22,569 bases of DNA, from NCBI GenBank assembly GCA_934358675.1, contig CAKRKX010000036.1, positions 1-22,569 of the forward strand, in the 5' to 3' direction. The translations under genes and the position numbers were made by a program. Below the pieces are notes generated by a model. It did not search any database, was not told the origin of the DNA, and saw only the letters and a list, made by a program, of their open reading frames with translations. Origin of the DNA: an uncultured Agathobacter sp. GTDB taxonomy: Bacteria; Bacillota; Clostridia; Lachnospirales; Lachnospiraceae. The number at the start of each line of letters is the position of its first letter. Position 1 is the first letter of the stretch. Positions 1-7,520 of this stretch are shown here, in pieces.

Positions 1-414
1 GTCATAACCCTTGTTACCCGCTTTTGTTCCCGCTCTCTCGATCGCCTGCTCAATGTTTTCCGTCGTTAAAATGCCGAACATAACCGGAATGCCGGTCTCT
101 AAGGATACGGACGCAACACCTTTGGACACTTCATTGCACACATAATCGTAGTGGCTGGTCGCGCCGCGGATGACTGCACCCAGACAGATGATTGCATCAT
201 ATTTTCCGCTTTTTGCCATCTTAGATGCTACGAGTGGAATTTCAAATGCGCCCGGCACCCAGGCAACATGAATATCATCCTCTGACACATCATGGCGGAG
301 CAGTCCGTCCATTGCGCCGCTCAGCAGCTTTGATGTGATAAATTCGTTAAAACGCGCTGTAACAATTCCTACTCTGATGCCCTTTGATACTAAATTTCCT
401 TCCAATGTCTTCAT
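1..414 (-). CDS. ribH: 6,7-dimethyl-8-ribityllumazine synthase (partial, C-terminus cut by window edge)
   Basis: Lumazine synthase condenses 5-amino-6-ribitylaminouracil with 3,4-dihydroxy-2-butanone 4-phosphate, the penultimate step of riboflavin synthesis, in the cytoplasm. The reading frame from the ATG at 414 is open to base 1 (138 codons) and carries family landmarks: an N-terminal [13 protein letters not shown] segment, the VPGAFEIP motif, the [14 protein letters not shown] substrate-loop region, and GNKGYD at the cut end. The family normally runs about 15 to 20 residues further, so only the extreme C-terminus is missing. A GAGG ribosome binding site lies 8 nt before the ATG. It follows ribBA by 23 nt and is the fourth visible gene of the riboflavin operon under the FMN riboswitch. 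The family and context make this call secure. Confidence 0.95.
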   Translation of the reverse strand, partial: MKTLEGNLVSKGIRVGIVTARFNEFITSKLLSGAMDGLLRHDVSEDDIHVAWVPGAFEIPLVASKMAKSGKYDAIICLGAVIRGATSHYDYVCNEVSKGVASVSLETGIPVMFGILTTENIEQAIERAGTKAGNKGYD

Positions 415-437
415 TTTATTTTCCTCGCTTTCTTTAT

Positions 438-1637
438 TTAATACTGTAATAAGTGTCCCATGCGGTTCTGCTTCGTTTTCAGATAGAACAGATCGTGCGC
501 AGTGGCGGTCATCTGGATCGGCACACGCTCCGATATCTCCATGCCAAACTCGGCTAACTGATAGATCTTATCCGGATTGTTCGTCAGCAGACGCAGGCTC
601 TCCACGCCGAGTTCCCGCAGAATCTGTGCGCCAATGTAATACTCACGCTCATCCCCGTGAAATCCCAGAGCAAGATTTGCCTCAAGTGTATCCATCCCCT
701 GCTCCTGCAATTCGTAGGCGCGAAGCTTATTGATCAGCCCGATTCCACGGCCTTCCTGCCGCATATACAACAGGATACCGCGCCCTGCTTCCTCGATCTG
801 TGACATAGCTGCCGCAAGCTGTTGTCCGCAGTCACAGCGCAGTGATCCGAACGTATCTCCGGTCAGACATTCCGAATGCACACGGCACAGCACATCTTTG
901 CCATCCCCGATCTCCCCCTTGACCAAAGCCACATGATGCTCGCCGTTCAACCGGTTCACAAATCCATATGCCATAAACTCTCCATACTTTGTCGGCATCT
1001 TTACCTTAGTCACGCAGTCTACCAGCTTTTCATGACATTTGCGATAATTCTGCAGATCCTGAATCGTGATAAATTTCAGGTCGTAACGCTTTGCAAGTTC
1101 GGCAAGCTCCTTCGTGCGCATCATCGTTCCGTCCTCGCGCATGATCTCGCAGCACAGCCCGCATTCCTTCAAGCCTGCCAGACGGCACAGATCAACCGTC
1201 GCCTCGGTGTGACCGTTTCGCTCTAACACGCCGTTCTTCTTCGCAAGCAGCGGAAACATATGTCCCGGTCTGCGAAAATCCTCTGCTTTCGCATCCTCTG
1301 CAACACAGGCACGCGCAGTAACGGAGCGTTCCTCCGCAGAGATTCCGGTTGTGGTGGATCTGTGGTCAATGGATACAGTAAATGCCGTCTCGTGATTGTC
1401 CGTATTATTCTCCACCATCTGCGGAAAACGCAGCTTTTTTACATACTCCTCCGACATCGGCATACAGATCAGGCCTTTGCCCTGACTTGCCATAAAATTG
1501 ATATTTTCGGTTGTCGCAAACTCTGCCGCACAAATAAAATCGCCTTCATTCTCGCGATCCGGATCATCCGTCACAAGAATGATCCTGCCGCGCCGCAGAT
1601 CCTCAAGCGCTTCCTCAACCGTGTTGAACTCTACCAT
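438..1637 (-). CDS. ribBA: bifunctional 3,4-dihydroxy-2-butanone 4-phosphate synthase / GTP cyclohydrolase II
   Basis: This 399-residue fusion supplies both branches of riboflavin synthesis: it makes dihydroxybutanone phosphate from ribulose 5-phosphate and opens GTP to the diaminopyrimidine. The N-terminal half (about 1-200) shows the DHBP synthase motif DRENEGD (27-33), RPGHMFPL and GHTEATVDL. The C-terminal half has the GTP cyclohydrolase II zinc site, with HSECLTGD followed by LRCDCGQQ, and the catalytic RQEGRGIGL stretch. Both active sites look intact and the length is usual for the family. The ATG is preceded by AGGAGG at 8 nt, and this site overlaps the stop codon of ribE, so the two genes are closely coupled. 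It is third in the operon order ribD-ribE-ribBA-ribH. Confidence 0.97.
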   Translation of the reverse strand: MVEFNTVEEALEDLRRGRIILVTDDPDRENEGDFICAAEFATTENINFMASQGKGLICMPMSEEYVKKLRFPQMVENNTDNHETAFTVSIDHRSTTTGISAEERSVTARACVAEDAKAEDFRRPGHMFPLLAKKNGVLERNGHTEATVDLCRLAGLKECGLCCEIMREDGTMMRTKELAELAKRYDLKFITIQDLQNYRKCHEKLVDCVTKVKMPTKYGEFMAYGFVNRLNGEHHVALVKGEIGDGKDVLCRVHSECLTGDTFGSLRCDCGQQLAAAMSQIEEAGRGILLYMRQEGRGIGLINKLRAYELQEQGMDTLEANLALGFHGDEREYYIGAQILRELGVESLRLLTNNPDKIYQLAEFGMEISERVPIQMTATAHDLFYLKTKQNRMGHLLQY

Positions 1638-1649
1638 GTTCTTTTCCTC

Positions 1650-2297
1650 CTAAAATCCGTATTTTGCCAAAAAATCCCTTGTTATTGCACTTTTTTGTTC
1701 GTTCTCCGGTGCTTTCTGCATCAGCTTTTCCACATATTTTCCAATGACATCACATTCCAGATTTACGGTATCGCCAAGACTTTTGTCCTGCAGCACCGTG
1801 TTTCTGACCGTGTGCGGAATGGTCGATACCGCAAAGGCATCCTGTTTTACGCGTGCCACAGTGAGACTGATTCCGTCCACCGCGATCGATCCTTTTTCCA
1901 CGATATACCGCATAATTTCCGCGCCTGCGGCGATGGTGTACCACACCGCCACATCGTCCTGCCGGATGTCAACGATCTGCCCCGTGCCGTCCACATGTCC
2001 GGACACGATATGTCCGCCGAAGCGACCGTTTGCAGGCATTGCCCGCTCCAGATTTACTCTCTGTCCGACCGTAAGTTTTGCCAGTGAGGAACGGTTCATC
2101 GTCTCATGCATAACATCCGCCGAAAAACTGTCCCCATGCAGATCTGTGACGGTCAGACAGATGCCGTTGACCGCAATACTGTCTCCGATGCGGGTGCCTT
2201 CCATAATCTTTGTGGCACCGATCGTCAGCACCACAGAGTCCTTTCCCCGCTGCATTTTCTTAACCGTTCCGACTTCCTCAATGATCCCTGTGAACAC
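1650..2297 (-). CDS. ribE: riboflavin synthase, alpha chain
   Basis: Riboflavin synthase dismutates two molecules of 6,7-dimethyl-8-ribityllumazine to riboflavin and a recycled pyrimidine. The 215-residue protein has the expected two tandem lumazine-binding barrels: the first begins MFTGIIEEVG and contains DSIAVNGICLTV, the second contains GSIAVDGISLTV. GHIVSGHVDGTG marks the linker region. Translation starts at a GTG codon at 2297-2295, chosen because the conserved N-terminus begins there and a GAGGTG ribosome binding site sits just upstream. The start overlaps the last 20 nt of ribD, indicating translational coupling. No key feature is missing. Confidence 0.96.
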   Translation of the reverse strand: MFTGIIEEVGTVKKMQRGKDSVVLTIGATKIMEGTRIGDSIAVNGICLTVTDLHGDSFSADVMHETMNRSSLAKLTVGQRVNLERAMPANGRFGGHIVSGHVDGTGQIVDIRQDDVAVWYTIAAGAEIMRYIVEKGSIAVDGISLTVARVKQDAFAVSTIPHTVRNTVLQDKSLGDTVNLECDVIGKYVEKLMQKAPENEQKSAITRDFLAKYGF

Positions 2298-3390
2298 GCG
2301 CTCTCACCTCACTTTCAATCAAAAAATCTTCTCCCAACCGGCTTATGTGGCTGTTCGTAAGCATAAACGCATCTTCCGGCAATGCCACGCCTTTTCCCCC
2401 GATCGGTGTCTTTGCATCCGCGCCACCAAATAATTTCGGAGCCACATACGCCTGCACCTTCTGTACGATTCCACTCTGTAAAGCCGCCCAGTTGAGTCTG
2501 CTGCCGCCTTCCAGCAGAATGCCATCGATCGGCACCTGTCCGAGCACTTCCATTAATTCCTGCAAGTCCACATGGCCGTCACGCTCCTTCACGCACACGA
2601 TCTGGCAGCCCGCCTCCTCGTACATCCTGCGCCTTTTGCTGTCTGTACTGCATGTCGCAAGAATCGTCCTAACCTTATCCGCTGTCTTTACCACCTGTGC
2701 GTCAAGCGGTGTGCGCAGATGGGTATCGCAGATAATGCGAACCGGATTTCTCCCCTGCGGAATACGGCATGTCAAAAGCGGATCATCCGCAAGAATCGTT
2801 CCCACACCGACCATGATCCCGCTCAATCGGTTTCTCTGCTGCTGCACATGATTTCTTGCTTCCTCTCCGGTGATCCATTTGGACGCGCCGGTATGCGTTG
2901 CGATCTTGCCATCCATCGTCATTGCGTATTTCATGACCACATAAGGTCTCTTTGTCTGAATGAAATGGAAAAAAACTTCATTGATCCGGTCGCACTCTTC
3001 CTGCAAAACATGCTCGATCACATCGACACCGTGCTTGCGCAGGATTGCAATGCCTTTGCCCGCAACAAGCGGATTCGGGTCCCCCGATCCGACATACACC
3101 CGTCGAATGCCCGCTGCCAGGATCGCATCCACACAAGGCGGCTGCTTTCCGTGGTGACAGCACGGTTCAAGCGTCACGTACATATCTGCGCCCTTCGGAT
3201 CTTCGGTGCATGATGCAAGCGCATTCCGCTCCGCATGCGGCTGCCCGTACCGTTCATGCCAGCCCTGTCCGATGATCCTGCCATTCCTGACGATCACCGC
3301 ACCGACCATCGGGTTCGGCGAGACAAGACCGCATCCTTTTTGCGCCAGTTTAAGTGCCAGACGCATATATTCACTGTCTTTCTCGTTCAT
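2278..3390 (-). CDS. ribD: bifunctional diaminohydroxyphosphoribosylaminopyrimidine deaminase / 5-amino-6-(5-phosphoribosylamino)uracil reductase
   Basis: RibD carries out the second and third steps of the pyrimidine branch of riboflavin synthesis, deamination followed by NADPH-dependent side-chain reduction. The 370-residue protein has an N-terminal cytidine-deaminase-type zinc domain with HAE (52-54) and two zinc cysteines in PCCHHGKQPPC (Cys77 and Cys86). The C-terminal reductase domain starts near residue 145 with YVVMKYAMTMDGKIAT and includes the ILLEGGSRLN nucleotide-site motif. The ATG follows a strong GGAGG ribosome binding site (GCAGGAGGTGACCAA). It is the first gene after the FMN riboswitch. 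The C-terminus overlaps ribE by 20 nt. Confidence 0.97.
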   Translation of the reverse strand: MNEKDSEYMRLALKLAQKGCGLVSPNPMVGAVIVRNGRIIGQGWHERYGQPHAERNALASCTEDPKGADMYVTLEPCCHHGKQPPCVDAILAAGIRRVYVGSGDPNPLVAGKGIAILRKHGVDVIEHVLQEECDRINEVFFHFIQTKRPYVVMKYAMTMDGKIATHTGASKWITGEEARNHVQQQRNRLSGIMVGVGTILADDPLLTCRIPQGRNPVRIICDTHLRTPLDAQVVKTADKVRTILATCSTDSKRRRMYEEAGCQIVCVKERDGHVDLQELMEVLGQVPIDGILLEGGSRLNWAALQSGIVQKVQAYVAPKLFGGADAKTPIGGKGVALPEDAFMLTNSHISRLGEDFLIESEVRARVHRDH

Positions 3391-3423
3391 TTGGTCACCT
3401 CCTGCAAAATTTCCTATGATTCA

Positions 3424-3458
3424 AAAGACGCCCCAAACCAAAGGTTCAGGGCGTCTTA
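3424..3458 (-). terminator. second hairpin of the riboswitch leader, terminator-like
   Basis: On the minus strand AAGACGCCC pairs with GGGCGTCTT (3449-3457 with 3425-3433). A further inner AACC/GGTT pairing sits across a small internal loop. The T tail is short (TTTT then GAATC). It lies about 35 nt before the ribD start, clear of the ribosome binding site, so it could be a second terminator or an mRNA-stabilising hairpin. The pairing is seen directly; the role is inferred. Confidence 0.6.
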
Positions 3459-3492
3459 ACATAAGCACATACACAGACTGCAATATTGGCAT

Positions 3493-3527
3493 AAAAAAAC
3501 TCCGGAATGTATCAAAACAATCCAGAG
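3493..3527 (-). terminator. intrinsic terminator of the FMN riboswitch expression platform
   Basis: On the minus strand CTCTGGATTG (3527-3518) pairs with CATTCCGGAG (3509-3500), a roughly 10-bp stem with one T-T mismatch and an 8-nt loop, followed directly by seven T residues. It sits about 45 nt downstream of the FMN aptamer and upstream of ribD, the usual place for an FMN-controlled terminator. I did not trace the competing antiterminator. Confidence 0.7.
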
Positions 3528-3568
3528 CATCGAATCTGCACGCATCCAATATACGCAATCTATCATTC

Positions 3569-3676
3569 ATCTTCTTTCATCCAGACTATACTGTCGGCTT
3601 CGGAATCACACCGAATCATGCCTAACGGCTCGTGGGCTATACCACCGGTAGGGAATCACACCCTGCCCTGAAGATT
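3569..3676 (-). promoter_or_regulatory. FMN riboswitch (RFN element) aptamer
   Basis: Read on the minus strand, the segment contains the canonical RFN blocks in order: ATCTTCAGGGCAGGGTG, ATTCCCTACCGG, AGCCCACGAGCC, ATTCGGTG, ATTCCGAAGCCGAC, and TATAGTCTGGATGAAAGAAGAT. P1 is formed by ATCTTC and GAAGAT. The blocks match the known RFN consensus closely. It lies in the leader of ribD, and FMN binding should lower expression of the whole riboflavin operon. The 398-nt space between crt and ribD is accounted for by this aptamer, two downstream hairpins, the rib promoter and the crt terminator. Confidence 0.97.
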
Positions 3677-3704
3677 TCTATTCAATTTCTTATCAACAAA
3701 ATGT

Positions 3705-3733
3705 ATTGTAGCACAACCGTTTTTACAATGCAA
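3705..3733 (-). promoter_or_regulatory. sigma-A-type promoter of the rib operon
   Basis: On the minus strand TTGCAT (3733-3728) is separated by exactly 17 nt from TACAAT (3710-3705). Transcription would begin about 20 nt before the FMN aptamer. The -35 box touches the T-rich tail of the crt terminator. Confidence 0.8.
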
Positions 3734-3768
3734 GAAAAAAGACCGGTGCGATCACTCGCACCGGTCTT
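3733..3768 (-). terminator. intrinsic terminator of crt
   Basis: On the minus strand AAGACCGGTGCGA pairs with TCGCACCGGTCTT around the loop GTGA (3739-3767), followed by TTTTTTC. It lies about 20 nt after the crt stop codon and ends crt transcription just before the rib promoter. Confidence 0.93.
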
Positions 3769-3788
3769 GCCTCTACATTGTATGTATT

Positions 3789-4592
3789 TTAGAAATCTGT
3801 TAATGTAGCAGCTCTCTTCTCTAAGAAAGCGCCCATTCCTTCCTTCTTATCGTGTGTATCATTTACAACACCGAACAGGTTTGCTTCCATCTCAACAGCG
3901 TTCTTGATATCCATGTCATATCCGTTGTTGATTGCAGCCTTTGCAACAGATACTGCGTAGCTTCCCTTAGAGATGATCTTAGCAGCCATAGCCTTAGCAG
4001 TTGGCATAAGCTCTTCCTTCGCTACAACCTTGTTTACAAGGCCGATACGGTAAGCTTCGTTTGCATCGATATTATCGCATGTGAAGATCATTTCCTTAGC
4101 GCGTCCCATACCTACAAGACGGGCAAGCTTCTGTGTTCCGCCGAATCCTGGGATAATTCCAAGACCACACTCAGGCTGTCCGAAGATTGCGTTCTCGCTT
4201 GCGATACGGATATCACAGCTCATAGAGATCTCGCATCCGCCGCCAAGTGCAAAACCGTTGACAGCAGCGATGGTAACCTGACGCATATTCTGTAACTTAA
4301 AGAATGGCTCTGATGCTCTGATACCGAATGCACGTGCTTCAGGAGCTGTAAAGTTCACCATCTCAGCGATGTCAGCGCCGGCAACGAATGACTTGAACTC
4401 GTTACCCTTCTTATCCGGACCACCGGTTAAGATTACAACCTTGATATCATCGTTCTTCTCGATCTCTCCAAGGCATACGTTTAACTCGTCAAGAGTCTCA
4501 CTGTTTAATGCATTTAAAGCAGCCGGTCTTGAGATTGCAAGTACGGCGATGCCATCAGCAACATCAAGTGTCAAATTCTTAAATTCGCTCAT
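3789..4592 (-). CDS. crt: enoyl-CoA hydratase / crotonase (3-hydroxybutyryl-CoA dehydratase)
   Basis: This 267-residue crotonase-superfamily enzyme probably interconverts 3-hydroxybutyryl-CoA and crotonyl-CoA, a step of butyrate formation or short-chain beta-oxidation in the cytoplasm. The two catalytic glutamates are visible at E121 in LGGGCEIS and E141 in GQPECGLGIIPGFGG, spaced 20 apart as in the family. The oxyanion-hole segment SFVAGADIAEM is at about 69-79. The start at 4592 is chosen because AGGAGG stands 8 nt upstream and the promoter lies at 4656-4684; the frame is open further up, but translation from 4673 would start upstream of the likely transcript. No thl, hbd, bcd or etf gene is adjacent, so it is an isolated crt. 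Exact substrate range is inferred from family and length. Confidence 0.9.
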   Translation of the reverse strand: MSEFKNLTLDVADGIAVLAISRPAALNALNSETLDELNVCLGEIEKNDDIKVVILTGGPDKKGNEFKSFVAGADIAEMVNFTAPEARAFGIRASEPFFKLQNMRQVTIAAVNGFALGGGCEISMSCDIRIASENAIFGQPECGLGIIPGFGGTQKLARLVGMGRAKEMIFTCDNIDANEAYRIGLVNKVVAKEELMPTAKAMAAKIISKGSYAVSVAKAAINNGYDMDIKNAVEMEANLFGVVNDTHDKKEGMGAFLEKRAATLTDF

Positions 4593-4655
4593 TGTATAAA
4601 TCCTCCTATGATTGTGTGTAATACCTCCCAATGAAGTATTAACTCTGATAGTCCA

Positions 4656-4684
4656 ATCGTAACACTTTGACAAAAATTTGTCAA
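4656..4684 (-). promoter_or_regulatory. promoter of crt
   Basis: On the minus strand TTGACA (4684-4679), a 17-nt spacer and TACGAT (4661-4656) make a good sigma-A promoter. The predicted start is about 60 nt before the crt ATG. Its -35 box is embedded in the palindrome at 4667-4684. Confidence 0.82.
4667..4684. promoter_or_regulatory. 18-bp perfect palindrome over the crt -35 box, candidate Rex operator
   Basis: The plus strand reads TTGACAAAAATTTGTCAA, two 8-nt arms around a 2-nt centre. It fits the layout TTG-nn-AA-nnnn-TT-nn-CAA shared by Rex binding sites, although the variable positions (AC/GT) differ from the commonest Rex consensus. It covers the -35 box and part of the spacer of the crt promoter, the position expected for a repressor that senses NADH/NAD. 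The palindrome is seen; the identity of the binding protein is inferred. Confidence 0.55.
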
Positions 4685-4703
4685 TCTGAAACCACCCTTT
4701 CGA

Positions 4704-5771
4704 TTACAGATCCAGTTTTAAATCGTTCTCCTTGATCCAACCCATCTTACGGAAAAAACATCCGAAAAGCCAGGTCAGGACTGCCGGCAGAACGAAGCAG
4801 ATCATGATCAGCCCGATCCAGTCAAACGCGGTAATCGCAGCCTTCTCGCCCGCTGCGATATCGGAAAGCCAGCCGGTGTACACACCGATCTGTCCGACTA
4901 GTCCGCAGGTTCCCATACCGGATGCGACGGCTGCACCGTTCATCTTAAGCTGGAATACACAGGTTGCGATCGGTCCGGTGATCGCGGATGTCAGGATCGC
5001 CGGAATCCAGATGACCGGTTTCTTTACGATATTGCCCATCTGCAGCATCGAGGTTCCAATGCCCTGTGCGACAAGTCCACCCCAGCGGTTCTCCTTAAAG
5101 CTCATGATCGCAAATCCGACCATCTGCGCACAACAGCCCGCGAGTGCTGCGCCGCCGGCAAGTCCGGTAAGACTTAACGCCGCACAGATCGCCGCGCTGC
5201 TGATTGGAAGTGTCAGTGCGATACCGACAAGCACCGACACGATGATTCCCATGAGGAACGGCTGCAGTTCTGTCGCCCACATGATCGCGTTGCCCACGCC
5301 GCTTGCCACGAAACCGATGCCCGGTCCCCACCAGAGTGCCAGACCGATTCCTACAAACAATGTGACAAAAGGCGTTACGAGAATATCGATCTTCGTCTCC
5401 TTGGAGACTGCTTTACCGAATTCTGCCGCAAAAATCGTTACGATCAGTACCGCAAGCGGTCCGCCCGCTCCGGCTACCTCCGACGCATTCGCCGCTGTTC
5501 CCACTGCTGCCAGCGAAAACAGGACAAGCGGTGGTGCCTGCAAAGCAAGTCCGATCGCCACAGCCATCGCCGGACCGGTCGCTGCCTTGGCATATCCGCC
5601 GATCGTGACGAGCAGTTCGATTCCCGCCTGCTCGCCGAGCGTTGCGAGGATCGTTCCCATCAGAAGCGACGCAAACAATCCCTGCGCCATCGCAGACAGC
5701 GCATCGATTCCGTAACGCTTCGCAGAAATCTCAATATTTTTTCTTTTTAAGAATGCTTTTACACGCGACAT
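4704..5771 (-). CDS. PTS EIIC-like membrane protein (PTS_EIIC_2 type), orphan
   Basis: A 355-residue polytopic membrane protein, rich in Gly and Ala, with roughly eight to ten hydrophobic segments from about residue 25 to 345. The sequence resembles the family annotated as PTS_EIIC_2 (PF13303), a group assigned to PTS sugar transporter IIC components but with little experimental evidence. No IIA or IIB domain is fused or encoded nearby, so transport by the normal phosphotransferase route is uncertain. A GAGGAG ribosome binding site lies within the end of the preceding 62-codon gene, whose stop is 3 nt before this ATG, so the two are coupled. Family call is by recognition of overall sequence character; substrate is unknown. 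Confidence 0.75.
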   Translation of the reverse strand: MSRVKAFLKRKNIEISAKRYGIDALSAMAQGLFASLLMGTILATLGEQAGIELLVTIGGYAKAATGPAMAVAIGLALQAPPLVLFSLAAVGTAANASEVAGAGGPLAVLIVTIFAAEFGKAVSKETKIDILVTPFVTLFVGIGLALWWGPGIGFVASGVGNAIMWATELQPFLMGIIVSVLVGIALTLPISSAAICAALSLTGLAGGAALAGCCAQMVGFAIMSFKENRWGGLVAQGIGTSMLQMGNIVKKPVIWIPAILTSAITGPIATCVFQLKMNGAAVASGMGTCGLVGQIGVYTGWLSDIAAGEKAAITAFDWIGLIMICFVLPAVLTWLFGCFFRKMGWIKENDLKLDL

Positions 5772-5774
5772 AAT

Positions 5775-5963
5775 TTATTTCTCCTCACTGCTGTCCGCGC
5801 CGATCTGCTGCAGTGCAGCAAGAAGCTCATCACTGTCGATGTCACTCAGACCGTTTAACGCTTTTTCAAATAAACCGACACCGTCCGGGTTCTCGCCACA
5901 TCCGTGTCCGCAGGTCATGCAATTGTGTGTGCACTCTTCCTGAAGCTTATCTGTATCCTGCAT
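5775..5963 (-). CDS. small four-cysteine protein, unknown function, coupled to the EIIC-like gene
   Basis: A 62-residue acidic protein. Its N-terminal part holds Cys11, Cys15, Cys18 and Cys22 in the pattern C-x3-C-x2-C-x3-C, with His13 and His20 interspersed (ECTHNCMTCGHGCG). The rest is a predicted acidic helical tail. The pattern resembles the cysteine-rich N-terminal tails seen on some clostridial Mrp/NBP35-type P-loop ATPases, suggesting metal or Fe-S binding, but no ATPase is attached. I chose the ATG at 5963 because GGAGGG stands a few bases upstream; the in-frame ATG at 5990 lacks a ribosome binding site. The stop codon is 3 nt from the EIIC-like start. I do not recognise a named family. 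Confidence 0.72.
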   Translation of the reverse strand: MQDTDKLQEECTHNCMTCGHGCGENPDGVGLFEKALNGLSDIDSDELLAALQQIGADSSEEK

Positions 5964-6017
5964 GTGATGCCCTCCATATATAATCATCAAACGCCCAATT
6001 CATGTGTGCTATGTTCG

Positions 6018-6047
6018 CTTATATGCAAGCACAACGCCATATATCAA
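6018..6047 (-). promoter_or_regulatory. weak candidate promoter for the four-cysteine protein and EIIC-like gene
   Basis: On the minus strand TTGATA (6047-6042), an 18-nt spacer and TATAAG (6023-6018) lie about 55 nt before the start codon. The region also holds nested inverted repeats (ATTCATG/CATGAAT at 5998-6004 and 6049-6055; TGTGCT/AGCACA at 6005-6010 and 6028-6033), so the match may be fortuitous. No clear serS terminator is visible here. Confidence 0.35.
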
Positions 6048-6078
6048 GCATGAATGTCACTTTGAATAGTTACCTGGT

Positions 6079-7371
6079 TTAATCATGCTTCGGTACGATT
6101 TTCTCGATTCCGCCCATGTATGGCTGTAAAGCCTTCGGGATATTGACCGATCCGTCTGCATTCAGGTTGTTCTCAAGGAATGCGATCAGCATACGTGGCG
6201 GAGCGACAACGGTATTATTCAAGGTGTGTGCAAAGTACTTCTTGCCGTCTTTACCTTTGACACGGATCTTAAGACGACGAGCCTGCGCATCACCGAGATT
6301 TGAGCAGCTTCCGACTTCGAAATACTTCTTCTGACGAGGTGACCATGCCTCAACGTCGCAGGACTTCACCTTAAGGTCCGCGAGATCACCGGAGCAGCAC
6401 TCGAGTGTACGAACCGGGATATCCAGGCTGCGGAACAGATCAACGGTGTTCTGCCATAACTTATCGTACCAAGCCTTAGACTCTTCCGGCTTGCAGACAA
6501 CGATCATCTCCTGCTTCTCGAACTGGTGGATACGATATACACCACGCTCCTCGATACCGTGAGCGCCTTTTTCCTTACGGAAACATGGAGAATAGCTTGT
6601 CAATGTGTATGGAAGCTTCTCCTCGTCGTTGATTGTATCGATGAACTTACCGATCATGGAATGCTCGGAAGTTCCGATCAGGTAGAGATCCTCGCCCTCG
6701 ATCTTGTACATCATGGCATCCATCTCGTCAAAACTCATAACGCCTGTTACTACGTTGGAACGGATCATAAAAGGCGGTACACAGTAAGTAAATCCGCGAT
6801 CGATCATGAAGTCTCTTGCGTAAGAGATAACTGCGGAGTGAATTCTTGCGATGTCGCCCATCAGATAGTAGAATCCGTTTCCGGCTACCTTTCCTGCTGC
6901 GTCAAGATCGATACCGTCAAAGCGATCCATAATGTCTGTGTGATACGGAATCTCGAAATCCGGAACAACCGGCTCGCCAAACTTCTCGATCTCTACGTTG
7001 CAGCTATCGTCTTTTCCGATCGGAACGGAAGGATCGATGATGTTCGGAATTGTCATCATAATCTTTGTAACTTTCTCGGAGAGTTCCTTCTCCTGTGCCT
7101 CAAGCTCAGTCAAACGCGCAGCGTTTGCAGCGACCTCTGCCTTGACAGCCTCAGCCTCTTCCTTCTTTCCCTGTGCCATCAGGGCACCGATCTGCTTGGA
7201 GATTTTGTTCTTGTTTGCACGAAGCTCATCAGCCTCTGCCTGTGCGGCACGCGCCTTTGCGTCCAGCTCGATCACTTCATCAACGAGCGGAAGCTTGTGA
7301 TCCTGGAACTTCTTCTTGATGTTCTCCTTAACTACCTCAGGGTTCTCTCGTAAAAATTTTAAATCAATCAT
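6079..7371 (-). CDS. serS: seryl-tRNA synthetase
   Basis: SerRS charges tRNA-Ser (and tRNA-Sec where present) with serine. The 430-residue protein has the long N-terminal antiparallel coiled coil (about 25-105) that grips the tRNA variable arm. The class II core carries motif 2 around FRKEKGAHGIEERGVYR and a C-terminal motif 3 region with PPRMLIAFLENN and the usual ending LQPYMGG. Length is typical. An AGGAGG ribosome binding site lies 5 nt before the ATG. Expression is controlled by the T-box leader immediately upstream. The downstream four-cysteine gene follows by 115 nt with no obvious terminator between. Confidence 0.96.
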   Translation of the reverse strand: MIDLKFLRENPEVVKENIKKKFQDHKLPLVDEVIELDAKARAAQAEADELRANKNKISKQIGALMAQGKKEEAEAVKAEVAANAARLTELEAQEKELSEKVTKIMMTIPNIIDPSVPIGKDDSCNVEIEKFGEPVVPDFEIPYHTDIMDRFDGIDLDAAGKVAGNGFYYLMGDIARIHSAVISYARDFMIDRGFTYCVPPFMIRSNVVTGVMSFDEMDAMMYKIEGEDLYLIGTSEHSMIGKFIDTINDEEKLPYTLTSYSPCFRKEKGAHGIEERGVYRIHQFEKQEMIVVCKPEESKAWYDKLWQNTVDLFRSLDIPVRTLECCSGDLADLKVKSCDVEAWSPRQKKYFEVGSCSNLGDAQARRLKIRVKGKDGKKYFAHTLNNTVVAPPRMLIAFLENNLNADGSVNIPKALQPYMGGIEKIVPKHD

Positions 7372-7469
7372 GACATCCTCCTATTAGATATGATTTTTAT
7401 AATACTTAGTTAAAAGCAAGTTTCACGGCTTTCTGCAACGGTTATAGCATGCATCCATCTTTCATTCTG

Positions 7470-7520
7470 AAATAAAAGAAAAGACCCTCCGCCCCAGATA
7501 TCCATCTGGGACGAAAGGTC
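7470..7520 (-). terminator. T-box leader terminator of serS
   Basis: On the minus strand GACCTTTCGTCCCAGAT pairs with ATCTGGGGCGGAGGGTC around a short loop (7483-7520), followed by TTTTCTTTTATTT. Uncharged tRNA-Ser pairing with the T-box just upstream should favour the antiterminator instead. Confidence 0.92.

Noticed and set aside
1260..2087. Long plus-strand open frame opposite ribBA and ribE
   Set aside because: It is antisense to two well-supported genes, with no ribosome binding site or recognisable protein character.
4593..4673. Upstream extension of crt to an earlier start at 4673
   Set aside because: The good promoter at 4656-4684 lies inside this stretch, the extra 27 residues do not look like crotonase, and AGGAGG stands in front of the ATG at 4592.
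5991..6078. Possible second copy of the palindromic repeat after serS
   Set aside because: Only the end motif GAATAGTTACC and unrelated small inverted repeats are present; a full element with matching ends is not there.
6526..7353. Long plus-strand open frame opposite serS
   Set aside because: It mirrors the serS coding sequence; the translation is Cys- and Leu-rich noise without motifs.
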